The position numbers and the translations under genes are program-made. A stretch of 64,000 bases of DNA from Streptomyces violaceoruber (GTDB lineage: Bacteria > Actinomycetota > Actinomycetes > Streptomycetales > Streptomycetaceae), in the NCBI RefSeq assembly GCF_033406955.1, contig NZ_CP137734.1, forward strand, positions 930,001-994,000, given 5' to 3'. How positions within the stretch are numbered: position 1 is the first letter of the stretch; the number at the start of each line of letters is the position of its first letter. The notes under the pieces are model-generated. The model ran no database searches. It worked only from the letters and a program-made list of their open reading frames with translations, and was not told where the DNA came from. Shown here one piece after another: positions 9,075-17,887 of the stretch.

Positions 9075-9649
9075 TGCAGCACCACCGCCAGCGCGTAGCG
9101 GGCACCGCCGGGCCCGGGGCACCGGAACCGCGTCGGCCCCCACACGCGCATCCGCAGGCAGTCACCGGCGGCGAGGTGGTGCTCCACGTCCTGCGCCGTG
9201 ATCTCCAGGGCCCCTTCCAGGAGCCAGACGTGCTGCTCCAGGCCGGGCACCGGCGGCCGGTCGTAGGCGATGTCGGCGCCCGCCGCGAGCCGTCCCTCGA
9301 CGAGTTCGCCGCGCAGTCCCGGGTGCGGCGGGGACACCGAGCGGCGTACGAACCCGGCGGGACGGTCCTCCCACACGGGTTGCTCGGCGGCCCGCACCAG
9401 CAGCGCGGGTTCCGCCTCGACCTCGCTGAGCAGCCGGGACATGGTCCGTCCGTAGACCGCGCACAGGCGGTTGAGTACGGCGGCGGTGGGGCTGGTCTCG
9501 GCCCGCTCGGCCCGGGACAGCGTGGACCGGCTCACCCCGCTGCGCTCCGCCAGCTCTCCCAGCGACCAGCCGCGTTCGGCCCGCAGTTCGGCCAGCCGGG
9601 CGGCGAGCCGGGCGTCCACCGGGTCCGCGACGACGTCGTCTTCTCTCAT
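9071..9649 (-). CDS. XRE-family regulator with C-terminal cupin
   Basis: A 192-residue transcription factor. Residues 14-70 form an XRE helix-turn-helix (RLAELRAERGWSLGELAERS, then GVSRSTLSRAERAETSPTAA). The C-terminal half (about 105-190) is a small cupin barrel with VPGLEQHVWLLEGALEIT and a following AAGDCLRM turn, probably binding a small ligand. The same design is seen again at 42945-43559. The ATG at 9649 stands about 45 bases from the LysR gene. A GTGA overlap couples it to the acetyltransferase, which it may regulate along with itself. Confidence 0.87.
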   Translation of the reverse strand: MREDDVVADPVDARLAARLAELRAERGWSLGELAERSGVSRSTLSRAERAETSPTAAVLNRLCAVYGRTMSRLLSEVEAEPALLVRAAEQPVWEDRPAGFVRRSVSPPHPGLRGELVEGRLAAGADIAYDRPPVPGLEQHVWLLEGALEITAQDVEHHLAAGDCLRMRVWGPTRFRCPGPGGARYALAVVLQ

Positions 9650-9695
9650 ATCCGGGACGCTATCCCGTTGATGAGACGCCCGTGTTACGGAAGGC

Positions 9696-10598
9696 TCACG
9701 CCCGGGCCGCGTCGCCGAGTGCGTCGAGGACCGGGCGGATCAGCGGGTGGTCCTCCGCTCCCCGCCGTACGGCCGCGAAGACGCGGCGGGTGGGCGCCAC
9801 CCCGTCGACCGGGCGGACGACCACGCCGGTCAGGTCGGTGCCGAGCAGCGCCGAGCGCGGGACGAGCGCCACCCCGGCGTCGGCCGCGGCGAGGGACACC
9901 ACCGCGCGGAAGTCGTCCGAGGAGTGTTCGAGGCGGGGCTGGAACCCGGCGCTCTCACAGGCCAGCACGACCACGTCGTGGCAAGGGTTGCCCGGGTAGG
10001 GGCCGATCCAGGTGTCCTTGGCCAGCTCCGCGAGCGGCACCTCGTCGGCGTCGGCGAGACGGTGGGCGACCGGGACGACCGCGTCGAAGGGCTCGGCGTA
10101 CAGCGAGACGTGGGTCAGGCGCGGGTCGTCGGCGGGCGGCGCCCCGCGGTACTCGACGGCGACCGCGACGTCGACCTGCCGGTCGAGGACCATCGGCAGG
10201 CTGGCGTCGCCCTCGGCGTCCTGGACGCGGACCCGGATGCCGGGGGCCGACTCGGCGAGGCGGGCCAGGGCGGGCGCGACGACGAGGGCGATGCCGGTCG
10301 CGAAGGAGGCGACCGTGACCGTACCCGCCTCGCCCGAGCCGTAGGCGGCCAGCTCGGCCTCGGCCCGCTCCAGCTGGGCGAGGACGGCGTTGGTGTGGCT
10401 GAGCAGGATCTCGCCGGCCGGGGTCAGCCGTACGCCCTTGGCGCCGCGCTCGACCAGGCGGTGCCCGGTCTCCTGCTCCAGGGCGGCCAGCTGCTGGGAG
10501 ACCGCGGACGGGGTGAGGTAGAGCGCGGCGGCGGCCGCCGTCACGGTGCGGTGGTCCGCCACCGCTCGCAGGATGTGCAGCCGCCGCGCCTCGATCAT
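9696..10598 (-). CDS. LysR-family transcriptional regulator
   Basis: A 300-residue LysR-type regulator. The N-terminal winged helix-turn-helix is plain (LHILRAVADHRTVTAAAAAL, YLTPSAVSQQLAALEQETG), followed by a linker helix and a periplasmic-binding-like effector domain (about residues 90-295, with VTVASFATGIALVVAP and a VDVAVAVEYRG strand). It lies 31 bases downstream of kbl in the same direction, which suggests read-through from tdh-kbl and a possible role in threonine/glycine metabolism, although LysR regulators more often control divergent genes. Start ATG at 10598. Confidence 0.9.
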   Translation of the reverse strand: MIEARRLHILRAVADHRTVTAAAAALYLTPSAVSQQLAALEQETGHRLVERGAKGVRLTPAGEILLSHTNAVLAQLERAEAELAAYGSGEAGTVTVASFATGIALVVAPALARLAESAPGIRVRVQDAEGDASLPMVLDRQVDVAVAVEYRGAPPADDPRLTHVSLYAEPFDAVVPVAHRLADADEVPLAELAKDTWIGPYPGNPCHDVVVLACESAGFQPRLEHSSDDFRAVVSLAAADAGVALVPRSALLGTDLTGVVVRPVDGVAPTRRVFAAVRRGAEDHPLIRPVLDALGDAARA

Positions 10599-10629
10599 GG
10601 GATCGATTCTCTCAGGTCACCGGGGCTTT

Positions 10630-11823
10630 TCAGGCCGCGAGCTGCTCCCGGGCGGCCACGAAGGCGTCCACCGCGCGGTTGACGTCGTCCGTGGAGTGGG
10701 CGGCGGACAGCTGGACGCGGATGCGGGCCTTGTCCTGCGGGACGACCGGGTAGGAGAAGCCGATCACGTACACGCCGCGCTCCAGGAGCAGCTCCGCCAT
10801 GCGGCCCGCCTTCGTCGCGTCGCCGATCATGACGGGCGCGATGGCGTGGTCGCCGGGGAGGATGTCGAAGCCCTCGTCCGTCATCCGGCGGCGGAACAGC
10901 GCGGTGTTCTCGGCGAGCCGGACGCGCAGGTCGTCGGCCGACTCCAGCAGGTCGAGCACCTTGAGGGAGGCGGCGGCGATCACCGGGGCGAGGGTGTTGG
11001 AGAAGAGGTACGGCCTGGAGCGCTGGCGCAGCAGGGCGACGATCTCGGCGCGGGCCGCGACGTAGCCGCCGGACGCGCCGCCGAGCGCCTTGCCGAGGGT
11101 GCCGGTGATGATGTCGACGCGGTCCATGACGCCGTGCAGCTCGGGGGTGCCGCGGCCGCCGGGGCCGACGAAGCCGACGGCGTGCGAGTCGTCGACCATG
11201 ACCATGGCGTCGTAGCGGTCGGCGAGGTCGCAGATCTCGTCGAGCGGGGCGACGTAGCCGTCCATGGAGAAGACGCCGTCGGTGACGATCAGCTTGCGGC
11301 GGGCCTCGCCGGCGGCCTTGAGCTGCGCCTCCAGGTCGGCCATGTCGCGGTTGGCGTAGCGCAGCCGCTTGGCCTTGGACAGCCGGATGCCGTCGATGAT
11401 GGAGGCGTGGTTGAGGGCGTCGGAGATCACCGCGTCCTCGGGGCCCAGCAGGGTCTCGAAGACGCCGCCGTTGGCGTCGAAGCAGGAGGAGTAGAGGATC
11501 GTGTCCTCCTGGCCGAGGAACGCGGAGAGCCGGGCCTCCAGTTCCTTGTGCACCTCCTGGGTGCCGCAGATGAAGCGCACGGACGCCATGCCGTAGCCCC
11601 AGCGGTCCAGCGCCTCGTGGGCGGCGGCGACGACCTCGGGGTGGTCGGCGAGACCGAGGTAGTTGTTGGCGCAGAAGTTGAGGACCTCGCCGGGGCGGCC
11701 GCCCGCGGTGACGTTGACGGTCGCGGACTGCGGGGTGCCGATGACGCGCTCGGGCTTGTGCAGGCCGGCGGCGCGGATCTCGTCGAGGGTGGCGCGCAGG
11801 TCGTCGCGCACGGAGTCGAACAT
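10630..11823 (-). CDS. kbl: Glycine C-acetyltransferase (2-amino-3-ketobutyrate CoA ligase)
   Basis: A 397-residue PLP enzyme that cleaves 2-amino-3-oxobutyrate with CoA to glycine and acetyl-CoA, the second step of threonine degradation. It belongs to the alpha-oxoamine synthases: [15 protein letters not shown] near the N-terminus, the [18 protein letters not shown] loop, and [16 protein letters not shown] with the PLP lysine in TLGKA. The length equals that of E. coli Kbl (398). The ATG at 11823 has AGGAG eight bases upstream. It follows tdh by 39 bases, so the two form an operon. Confidence 0.96.
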   Translation of the reverse strand: MFDSVRDDLRATLDEIRAAGLHKPERVIGTPQSATVNVTAGGRPGEVLNFCANNYLGLADHPEVVAAAHEALDRWGYGMASVRFICGTQEVHKELEARLSAFLGQEDTILYSSCFDANGGVFETLLGPEDAVISDALNHASIIDGIRLSKAKRLRYANRDMADLEAQLKAAGEARRKLIVTDGVFSMDGYVAPLDEICDLADRYDAMVMVDDSHAVGFVGPGGRGTPELHGVMDRVDIITGTLGKALGGASGGYVAARAEIVALLRQRSRPYLFSNTLAPVIAAASLKVLDLLESADDLRVRLAENTALFRRRMTDEGFDILPGDHAIAPVMIGDATKAGRMAELLLERGVYVIGFSYPVVPQDKARIRVQLSAAHSTDDVNRAVDAFVAAREQLAA

Positions 11824-11862
11824 CTCTAAGGCTCCTGGGGATACGGGAGTTGCGGGGGTGGC

Positions 11863-12891
11863 TTACGCGGTCCAGTCGAGGATGACCTTGCCGCCGCGGC
11901 CGCTCGCCGCGTCGGCGAACGCGGCCTCGAAGTCGCGGTGGGAGTAGCGGCCGGTGATCACGGGGGCGAGGTCGAGGCCGCCTTCGAGCAGCACGGACAT
12001 GGCGTACCAGGTCTCGAACATCTCGCGGCCGTAGATGCCCTTGACGGTGATCATGGAGGTGACGACGCGGGCCCAGTCGACCGGGAACTCCTCGGCGGGC
12101 AGGCCGAGCATGGCGATCCGGCCGCCGTGCGTCATGTTGGCGATCATGTCGCGCATGGCCTCGGGACGGCCGGACATCTCCAGGCCGATGTCGAAGCCCT
12201 CGCGCAGGCCCAGTTCGCGCTGTCCGTCGGCGATGGTGGCGTCCGAGACGTTCAGGGCGAGGCTGACGCCGACCTTGCGGGCCAGTTCCAGCCGCTCCTC
12301 GCTCACGTCCGTGATGACGACGTTGCGGGCGCCGGCGTGCCGGGCCACGGCGGCGGCCATCAGGCCGATCGGTCCGGCGCCGGTGATGAGGACGTCCTCG
12401 CCGACCAGCGGGAAGGACAGCGCGGTGTGCACGGCGTTGCCGAACGGGTCGAAGATCGCGGCGACGTCGAGGTCGACGGGGACGCGGTGCACCCAGACGT
12501 TGGATGCGGGCAGGGCCACGTACTCGGCGAACGCCCCGTCCCGGCCGACGCCGAGGCCGACGGTGGCGCGGCACAGGTGGCGCCGGCCGGCCAGGCAGTT
12601 GCGGCACTTGCCGCAGACCAGGTGGCCCTCGCCGCTGACCCGGTCGCCGGCCTTGATGTCGGTGACGTCGCGCCCGGTGTCGACGACCTCGCCGACGAAC
12701 TCGTGGCCGACGACGAGCGGGGTGCGGATGGCCTGCTGCGCCCAGCCGTCCCAAGCCCGGATGTGCAGGTCGGTGCCGCAGATGCCGGTGCGCAGCACCT
12801 TGATGAGGACGTCACCGGACCCGATGGTGGGCTCCGGGACGTCCGCGAGCCACAGCCCGGGCTCCGCCTTCTCCTTGACCAGCGCCTTCAA
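11863..12891 (-). CDS. tdh: L-threonine 3-dehydrogenase
   Basis: A 342-residue Zn-dependent medium-chain dehydrogenase that oxidises L-threonine to 2-amino-3-oxobutyrate with NAD+. Catalytic zinc ligands are in GICGTDLH and [10 protein letters not shown]. The structural zinc site is [15 protein letters not shown]. The NAD site is [20 protein letters not shown]. The start is TTG at 12891: AGGAG stands eight bases upstream, the protein then begins [13 protein letters not shown] as in other Tdh proteins, and the length matches E. coli Tdh (341). A longer frame adds 39 residues that do not fit the family. It is followed by kbl. Confidence 0.95.
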   Translation of the reverse strand: MKALVKEKAEPGLWLADVPEPTIGSGDVLIKVLRTGICGTDLHIRAWDGWAQQAIRTPLVVGHEFVGEVVDTGRDVTDIKAGDRVSGEGHLVCGKCRNCLAGRRHLCRATVGLGVGRDGAFAEYVALPASNVWVHRVPVDLDVAAIFDPFGNAVHTALSFPLVGEDVLITGAGPIGLMAAAVARHAGARNVVITDVSEERLELARKVGVSLALNVSDATIADGQRELGLREGFDIGLEMSGRPEAMRDMIANMTHGGRIAMLGLPAEEFPVDWARVVTSMITVKGIYGREMFETWYAMSVLLEGGLDLAPVITGRYSHRDFEAAFADAASGRGGKVILDWTA

Positions 12892-13092
12892 CGCTACGGC
12901 TCCTGACGGGGGTGAGGTCCCGGCCGTGGGCATGCCGAAGCGGCCCGCGTCCGGGGAGGGGAGGGTAATCGCACAGCAATCTGCCGTACGGCACCGTCCC
13001 CGGTCCATCGAGCCTTTCTTAAGCCCGGCCGCAGCTTTCCTTCACGCACCCGGCGAGGGTCCGCGTGCGCCCGGCGGGGAGCCTGCCGCCGC

Positions 13093-13668
13093 TCACAGCG
13101 GGAGCCCGTCCTCCGCGCTGCGTTCGATGCGCCGTACGAGGTCGGCCGCCGTCGTCTTGATCGTGGCCAGGCCCGCGGTCCCCCAGGTCCGGGGCTGTAC
13201 GTCCGCGGCGGACACGGTGCCCAGCACCGTCCCGGTGCTGTCGATGAGCGGGGCGCCCAGGTAGGAGCGGATGCCGAACGCGTCGACGACGGGGTTGCCC
13301 GCGAAGCGCGGGTAGTCGCGCACGTCCTCCAGGACCAGCGCCTTGCGCCGGACCACCACGTGGGGGCAGAAGCCGTGGTCGCGCGGCTGGACCCGGCCGA
13401 ACTCGGGGCTGGTCCCGTCGCCCCGCGTCACCGGCGGGACCTCCGGCACCCGCAGTCCGGCGAAGAACTGCCCGCCCTCCACCAGGAAGTTGACCATCGC
13501 GTACGGCGCCTCGGCGAGGGCCGCGAGGTGGGCGGCGAAGGCGTCGAGGGCCGGGTCGGCTCGTTCCGCCAGGCCGAGCCGGCGCAGCCGCCGTACCCGG
13601 GTGGGGGCCTCCCGGTCCTCGGGGGTGAGCAGCAGACGTCCGGCCGGGCGCGGCGGGTCGTAGCTCAT
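13093..13668 (-). CDS. GAF domain protein of the conservon
   Basis: A 191-residue protein that is almost entirely one GAF domain (about residues 30-180). Typical parts are YAMVNFLVEGGQFFAGL, the motif DHGFCPHVVVRRKALVLEDV and GIRSYLGAPLIDSTGTVLGT. GAF domains bind small ligands or act as redox/light sensors; the Cys in FCPH is conserved in this subgroup. The ATG at 13668 overlaps the cvnD stop (ATGA), so it is the fifth gene of the conservon operon. Such a fifth gene is known next to some conservons, whose last gene varies. Confidence 0.85.
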   Translation of the reverse strand: MSYDPPRPAGRLLLTPEDREAPTRVRRLRRLGLAERADPALDAFAAHLAALAEAPYAMVNFLVEGGQFFAGLRVPEVPPVTRGDGTSPEFGRVQPRDHGFCPHVVVRRKALVLEDVRDYPRFAGNPVVDAFGIRSYLGAPLIDSTGTVLGTVSAADVQPRTWGTAGLATIKTTAADLVRRIERSAEDGLPL

Positions 13669-14294
13669 GGGCGGACTCCGGCGCCGGACCCGGACGTCGG
13701 GGCCGGGGTGTGGGCGATGAGGTGGCGTACGAGGGTGAGCAGCGTCTGTACGCCGGAGCTGGAGATCCGGGCGTCGCAGCGCACGATCGGGATCTCGGGG
13801 TGCAGGTCCATGGCCGCGCGCACCTCCTCGGGGTCGTAGCGGTAGGAGCCGTCGAACTCGTTGATCGCGACGACGAAGCCGAGTCCGCGTTCCTCGAAGA
13901 AGTCGACGGCGGCGAAGGACTCCTCCAGACGGCGGGTGTCCGCGATGATCACCGCCCCGAGGGCGCCCTCGCACAGTTCGTCCCACATGAACCAGAAGCG
14001 TTCCTGGCCCGGTGTCCCGAACAGGTACAGGACGTGTTCGGGGTCGAGGGTGAGCCGGCCGAAGTCCATGGCCACGGTCGTTTCGAGTTTGTTCTCGATT
14101 CCGTCGAGGTTGTCGGTCGCGGCGCTGACCGTGGTGAGCAGTTCCTCCGTGCTCAGCGGCGCGATCTCGCTGACCGCGCCGACGAAGGTCGTCTTGCCGA
14201 CGCCGAATCCGCCCGCCACGAGGATCTTCAGGGCGGTGGGGAACGGGTCGGCGCCTTCGCCGTGCGTGTGGTCAGAGCTGTCGTCGTAGTCCAT
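13665..14294 (-). CDS. cvnD: Conservon GTPase CvnD
   Basis: A 209-residue small GTP-binding protein related to MglA/Ras-like proteins. The P-loop is GGFGVGKTT (about residues 29-37), the switch II/G3 region is LFGTPGQERF, and the G4 base-recognition motif is NEFD rather than the usual NKxD, a normal variant in this family. The ATG at 14294 lies inside the end of cvnC (23-base overlap), showing tight coupling. With CvnA, B and C it is thought to form a membrane-linked complex comparable to a eukaryotic G-protein system. Confidence 0.92.
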   Translation of the reverse strand: MDYDDSSDHTHGEGADPFPTALKILVAGGFGVGKTTFVGAVSEIAPLSTEELLTTVSAATDNLDGIENKLETTVAMDFGRLTLDPEHVLYLFGTPGQERFWFMWDELCEGALGAVIIADTRRLEESFAAVDFFEERGLGFVVAINEFDGSYRYDPEEVRAAMDLHPEIPIVRCDARISSSGVQTLLTLVRHLIAHTPAPTSGSGAGVRP

Positions 14295-14646
14295 CGAGCA
14301 CTGCCTCCAGAAGGGCCCGGTCCGTGGGGTGGTGGTGGAACGCGGCGGGGGGTTTGGTGGTCAGCGCGCCGCAGTCGACGAGGTCCGAGAGCAGCACCTT
14401 GGTGACCGCCACCGGAAGCCGCAGGTGGGCGGCGAGTTCGGCGACCGGGAGGGGCGCCCGGCACAGGTCGAGTGCCTGTGTGTGCTCGGGTCCGAGGTAG
14501 CCGAGGGGGGTCGCCCCGGTGGCCATGACCTGGGACATCAGGTCGAGCGCGACGGTGGGCCGGGTACGGCCGTTGCTGACGGTGAAAGGGCGCACCAGCC
14601 GTCCGGCGGCGTCGTCGAGCCAGGGCCCGTCGCCGGCCGCGGCCAC
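14272..14646 (-). CDS. cvnC: Conservon protein CvnC (DUF742)
   Basis: A 124-residue DUF742 protein. Diagnostic parts are LVRPFTVSNGRTRP near the N-terminus, LMSQVMATG, and the winged-helix-like LCRAPLPVAELAAHLRLPVAVTKVLLSDL. GTG at 14646 is chosen because GAGG lies eight bases upstream; a TTG at 14652 overlapping the cvnB stop (TTGA) is possible and would add two residues. It sits between cvnB and cvnD as in all conservons and probably helps tie the GTPase to the CvnA/CvnB complex. Confidence 0.88.
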   Translation of the reverse strand: MAAAGDGPWLDDAAGRLVRPFTVSNGRTRPTVALDLMSQVMATGATPLGYLGPEHTQALDLCRAPLPVAELAAHLRLPVAVTKVLLSDLVDCGALTTKPPAAFHHHPTDRALLEAVLDGLRRQL

Positions 14647-14648
14647 CG

Positions 14649-15083
14649 TCAAGGCCTCATCGCCGGGGGTTCGGCGGTGTGCTGCCGGGGCGCGGTGACC
14701 AGGTAGGGGCGGACGCTCTTGACGAGCATCGCCATCTCGTAGCCGAGGACGGCCGCGTCGGCCTCGCGGCCGGCCAGCACGGCGAGGCAGGTGCCGGAGC
14801 CCGCGGTGGTGACGAAGAGCAGGGTCGAGGCGAGTTCGACGACGACCTGCCGCACGTCCCCGCCGTCGCCGAAGCGGACGCCGGCGCTGCGGCCGAGGGA
14901 GTACAGGCCGGAGGCCAGGGCCGCCATGTGGTCGGCGCTGTCGGCGTCGAGTCCGTGGACGGACTTCACCAGTCCGTCGGCGGACAGGAGCACCGCGCTG
15001 CTGGTGTGCGGCACGCGCTGGACGAGGCCGCTCATCAGCCAGTCGAGGTCGGACACTTGGCCGGTCGGCGCATCGCTCGCCAT
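14649..15083 (-). CDS. cvnB: Conservon roadblock/LC7 protein CvnB
   Basis: A 144-residue roadblock/LC7-domain protein, the fold that acts as a GTPase-activating partner (MglB-like). The family signature is clear: DLDWLMSGLVQRVPHTSSAV, LLSADGLVKSVHGL, ADHMAALASGLYSLG. The ATG at 15083 has AAGGAG ten bases upstream. A second ATG at 15218 overlaps the cvnA stop (ATGA) but would add 45 residues of Thr/Pro repeat encoded by a C-rich tract, so it was not chosen. It partners CvnA upstream and CvnD downstream. Confidence 0.88.
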   Translation of the reverse strand: MASDAPTGQVSDLDWLMSGLVQRVPHTSSAVLLSADGLVKSVHGLDADSADHMAALASGLYSLGRSAGVRFGDGGDVRQVVVELASTLLFVTTAGSGTCLAVLAGREADAAVLGYEMAMLVKSVRPYLVTAPRQHTAEPPAMRP

Positions 15084-15130
15084 GGTGGATCGACTCCTTG
15101 GGGTACGAAGGTCTGCGGGAGCGCGGGTCA

Positions 15131-15213
15131 GGGGGGTGGGGGTGGTCGCGGGGGTAGTGGTCGTGAGGGCGGGGGCGTGCGGGGAGGCGGGGGTCGTCGT
15201 GGGGGTGGGGGTC
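15131..15213 (+). repeat. G-run tract between cvnA and cvnB
   Basis: The plus strand carries about nine runs of three to six G separated by short T, C or A spacers. This is the template strand for the leftward conservon genes. Such runs satisfy the usual G-quadruplex pattern. It fills the space between the cvnA stop and the chosen cvnB start; if the far ATG of cvnB is used it encodes a Thr/Pro leader. Confidence 0.6.
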
Positions 15214-15214
15214 G

Positions 15215-17137
15215 TCATTCGGCCGTCCCGCCCGGGTCGCCCTGGGCCGGTGTCAGGGGCGCTGGTTCGCTGTGCTGCTGGGCCTCCGCGAGGCCGACGC
15301 CGCGCTGGAAGGCCGCCATCAGGCCCGGGTCGTGCCCGGTGTACGGCTCGGGGTCCTGGCGGGGCGCGGGGCCGCCGCGCAACTGGGGCACGATGTGCTC
15401 CTGGGCACGGCGGCGCGGCAGTTGGGGCTTCCCCATGGTGCCGCGCACCGCGCTGAGCCGCGGGACGGGCGGGGTGTTCGCGTGTTCGGCGAGGACGCCC
15501 CGGTCCTCGGGCCGTACTCCGGGCACGGCGGCGGCCGGGGTGGCGCGGTTCCGGTGCGTGCCGCGCACGGGCAGCGGCACGGGTTCACCGACGCCCCTGC
15601 GGGCCTCGACCGGGCCGGGCGCCTCGGATGCGGGGACGGGGGCGGGCCCGGGCGGGACGGGGGCCGGGACAACCGGAGCCGGTACAACGGGAGCCGGTAC
15701 AACCGGAGCGGGTACTGCCGGAGCGGGTGCTCCCGGAGCCGACGTGTCGAAGGCCGGGGCGCCGAAGTCCCGTGCGTCCAGCGACGGTACGTGCGCCGTG
15801 GCGGACACCTCCGGAGCCTGCGGCACCGCGGGCGGCACGGCCCGCGGCTGCTGCCGGGGCGACGCCGCGGTCACCGGTCCGGCAGGGGTGACCGTGGCCG
15901 GGTGGGCGGCACTCCCGGGCAGCGCACCCGGCTCGGTGCCCAGCAGCGCCTGCGGCACGACCAGGACGGCCTGGACGCCGCCGTAGATGTTGGTCTGGAG
16001 CCGCACGGTGATCCCGTGCCGCTTGGCGAGCTGGGAGACGACGAACAGTCCGATGCGCCCGTCCGCGAGCAGGCGGGCGACGTTGACCTGGTCGGGGTCG
16101 GCGAGCAGGGCGTTCATGCGGTCCTGCTCACCGACGGGCATGCCCAGTCCGCGGTCCTCGACCTCGACGGCGAGGCCCGAGGTGACGAGGTTGGCGCGCA
16201 TCAGCACCTGGGTCTGCGGCGCGGAGAACAGGGTGGCGTTCTCGACGAGTTCGGCCAGCAGGTGGATGACGTCGGCGACCGCGTGGCCGCGCAGGGTGCC
16301 GTCGATCGGCGGGACCAGCCGGACCCGGGAGTACTGCTCGACCTCGGCGATGGCCGAGCGCAGCACCTCGGTCATGTCGACCGGGTTGCTCCACTGGCGG
16401 CGGGAGACGGCACCGCCGAGCACCGCGAGGTTCTCGGCGTGGCGCCGGATGCGGGTGGCGAGGTGGTCGACGTGGAAGAGGCCCTTGAGGAGGTCGGGGT
16501 CCTCGATCTCGTTCTCCAGCTCGTCCAGGATGGAGATCTCCCGGTGCACCAGGGACTGCAGGCGCCGCGCGAGGTTGACGAAGACCTCGAGCTTCTGTTC
16601 GCTGCCCGCCTGGCTGGAGAGCTGGGCGGCGCGGACGACGGCGGTGACGGCGCCGTCGTGGGCGCGGGAGAGGTCGGCGGCGAGCAGTTCGAAGTCGTCG
16701 GCGTCGTCCGGCGGTCCGCCGCGCGGGGTGCGCGGGGCCGGGGACTCGCCCCGGCGCAGCGCCTCCACGACGGCGCGCAGGTCGCCCTCCTGGCGCGCGG
16801 TGTTGCGGCGCAGTGCGCCGACACGGTCGTGCACGGACCGCGCGGCGCGGTCGGCGGCGACGGCCGCGATGACGACGGCCGCGACGGTCACCGAGAGCGC
16901 CCCGGCGAGTACGGCCCACAGGACGGGGCCGGGCCGGATGCCGGTGGACCGGACGGTGAAGAGGACGACCGCGCAGGCGCTGAGGGCGACCGCGACCGGT
17001 GGCAGGACGGCGAGCCTCAGGAGTTGGGGCCGTATGTGGGTCTCGGGCAGCGCGGTGGTGGTACGCGGGGCCGGCCGGCCGTGCCGTCCGCCCTCGCGGC
17101 GGTCTGCTCGCGCGGCCGGGGCGCGGAGGTGAGACAT
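15215..17137 (-). CDS. cvnA: Conservon sensor histidine kinase-like protein CvnA
   Basis: A 640-residue membrane ATPase of the nitrate/sulfonate-sensor-like kinase group, the first gene of the conservon. Two membrane helices lie near residues 40-62 and 73-96, leaving a very short outside loop. A helical region (about 100-250) includes EISILDELENEIEDPDLLKG and LFHVDHLATRIRRHAENL, where a His lies at the kinase H-box position. The ATPase domain has the N box HLLAELVENATLFS and the G box DGRIGLFVVSQLAKRHGI. From about 420 on, the protein is a Pro/Ala-rich tail with repeats of VPAPV. The ATG at 17137 has GAGG six bases upstream. Confidence 0.92.
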   Translation of the reverse strand: MSHLRAPAARADRREGGRHGRPAPRTTTALPETHIRPQLLRLAVLPPVAVALSACAVVLFTVRSTGIRPGPVLWAVLAGALSVTVAAVVIAAVAADRAARSVHDRVGALRRNTARQEGDLRAVVEALRRGESPAPRTPRGGPPDDADDFELLAADLSRAHDGAVTAVVRAAQLSSQAGSEQKLEVFVNLARRLQSLVHREISILDELENEIEDPDLLKGLFHVDHLATRIRRHAENLAVLGGAVSRRQWSNPVDMTEVLRSAIAEVEQYSRVRLVPPIDGTLRGHAVADVIHLLAELVENATLFSAPQTQVLMRANLVTSGLAVEVEDRGLGMPVGEQDRMNALLADPDQVNVARLLADGRIGLFVVSQLAKRHGITVRLQTNIYGGVQAVLVVPQALLGTEPGALPGSAAHPATVTPAGPVTAASPRQQPRAVPPAVPQAPEVSATAHVPSLDARDFGAPAFDTSAPGAPAPAVPAPVVPAPVVPAPVVPAPVPPGPAPVPASEAPGPVEARRGVGEPVPLPVRGTHRNRATPAAAVPGVRPEDRGVLAEHANTPPVPRLSAVRGTMGKPQLPRRRAQEHIVPQLRGGPAPRQDPEPYTGHDPGLMAAFQRGVGLAEAQQHSEPAPLTPAQGDPGGTAE

Positions 17138-17147
17138 CGGTGTCCTC

Positions 17148-17171
17148 GTACTGGTCCGTGTACTGGTCCGT
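17148..17171. repeat. 12-base tandem duplication upstream of cvnA
   Basis: The 12-mer GTACTGGTCCGT occurs twice in direct contact (17148-17159 and 17160-17171), 11 bases before the cvnA start codon and thus in its likely leader or promoter. The rest of the 216-base space up to 17353 shows only a small inverted repeat (GTCACCG-T-CGGTGAC, 17353-17367). Confidence 0.7.
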
Positions 17172-17370
17172 CGGCCCTACGTCGCCCGACGGACACTGAC
17201 AGTAGTCGGCTGCCCCTCATGTGCGGTGGGCAGTTGCCAAAGTCCCTCGGACAACGTCCCGCTCTGGTATGAGGCCTCGTACGACAGACCGATAAGCCGG
17301 ATACGCAACCGTTCCGGCATGGCCGCGAAGCAGTCGGACTCGATCAGAAACGGTCACCGTCGGTGACGGT

Positions 17371-17641
17371 CTACGGGGAGCCGGAGGTACCCCGTCGCGC
17401 GATCAGGGACCGCGCGGCCCGCCGCGCGGCCTCCGGGTCGAAGCGGTCCGCGTGCCGGGTCGTCCGCGTGGCGCCACAGGGGCACGGAGCCTGAGCGGGG
17501 CCGCAGCAGGCCGGGTGTGGTCCACAGCCAGAGCCCGAACGCCCCCTCGACGTGCCGCAAGTTCCTGCGCAGGGCGAGCCCGGCCAGGCCGACACCGACC
17601 GCCACCCAGGGCCGGTCGGGGGCGAACTGGGCGACGCTCAC
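17371..17641 (-). pseudogene. Small hypothetical gene, probably frameshifted
   Basis: A frame starting GTG at 17641 (MSVAQFAPDRPWVAVGVGLA, then GAFGLWLWTTPGLLRPRS) looks coding for about 62 residues and then turns into Arg/Gly-rich sequence ending at 17354. The next frame, ending at 17371, continues with a much more protein-like end (HADRFDPEAARRAARSLIAR). The switch falls at two copies of a 9-base repeat (17446-17454 and 17462-17470) spaced by 16 bases. Removing one 16-base unit would join the two parts into one protein of about 84 residues. The family is not recognised. It could also be a real 95-residue protein, or no gene. Confidence 0.4.
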
Positions 17642-17887
17642 GACGACCCGCCGCGCCGGTGCGCCTGGCGCCGGGCCGTTCTGTCAGGGCGCGAACCAGG
17701 CGGTGGACGTCACGGCGGCTTCCTCCCGGGAGACGGAGTTGTACCTGCGGGGCGCACATACGTGCACCATGCCCAGGTTCTCGTCGGCCGCGATGCGGCC
17801 CGGCGAGTATCGACGAACCCATTGACGCCCCCACGCCCCCGTGAAACAAGTATATGGATTTTATATCTTCGACTCGCTGGGGGCCCG

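Noticed and set aside
11863..13008. Long form of tdh (381 residues).
   Set aside because: The added 39 residues do not fit Tdh; the TTG at 12891 has a good AGGAG and gives the usual length.
14649..15218. Long form of cvnB starting at 15218.
   Set aside because: It adds 45 residues of Thr/Pro repeat before a normal start with a good ribosome binding site at 15083. Kept only as an alternative.
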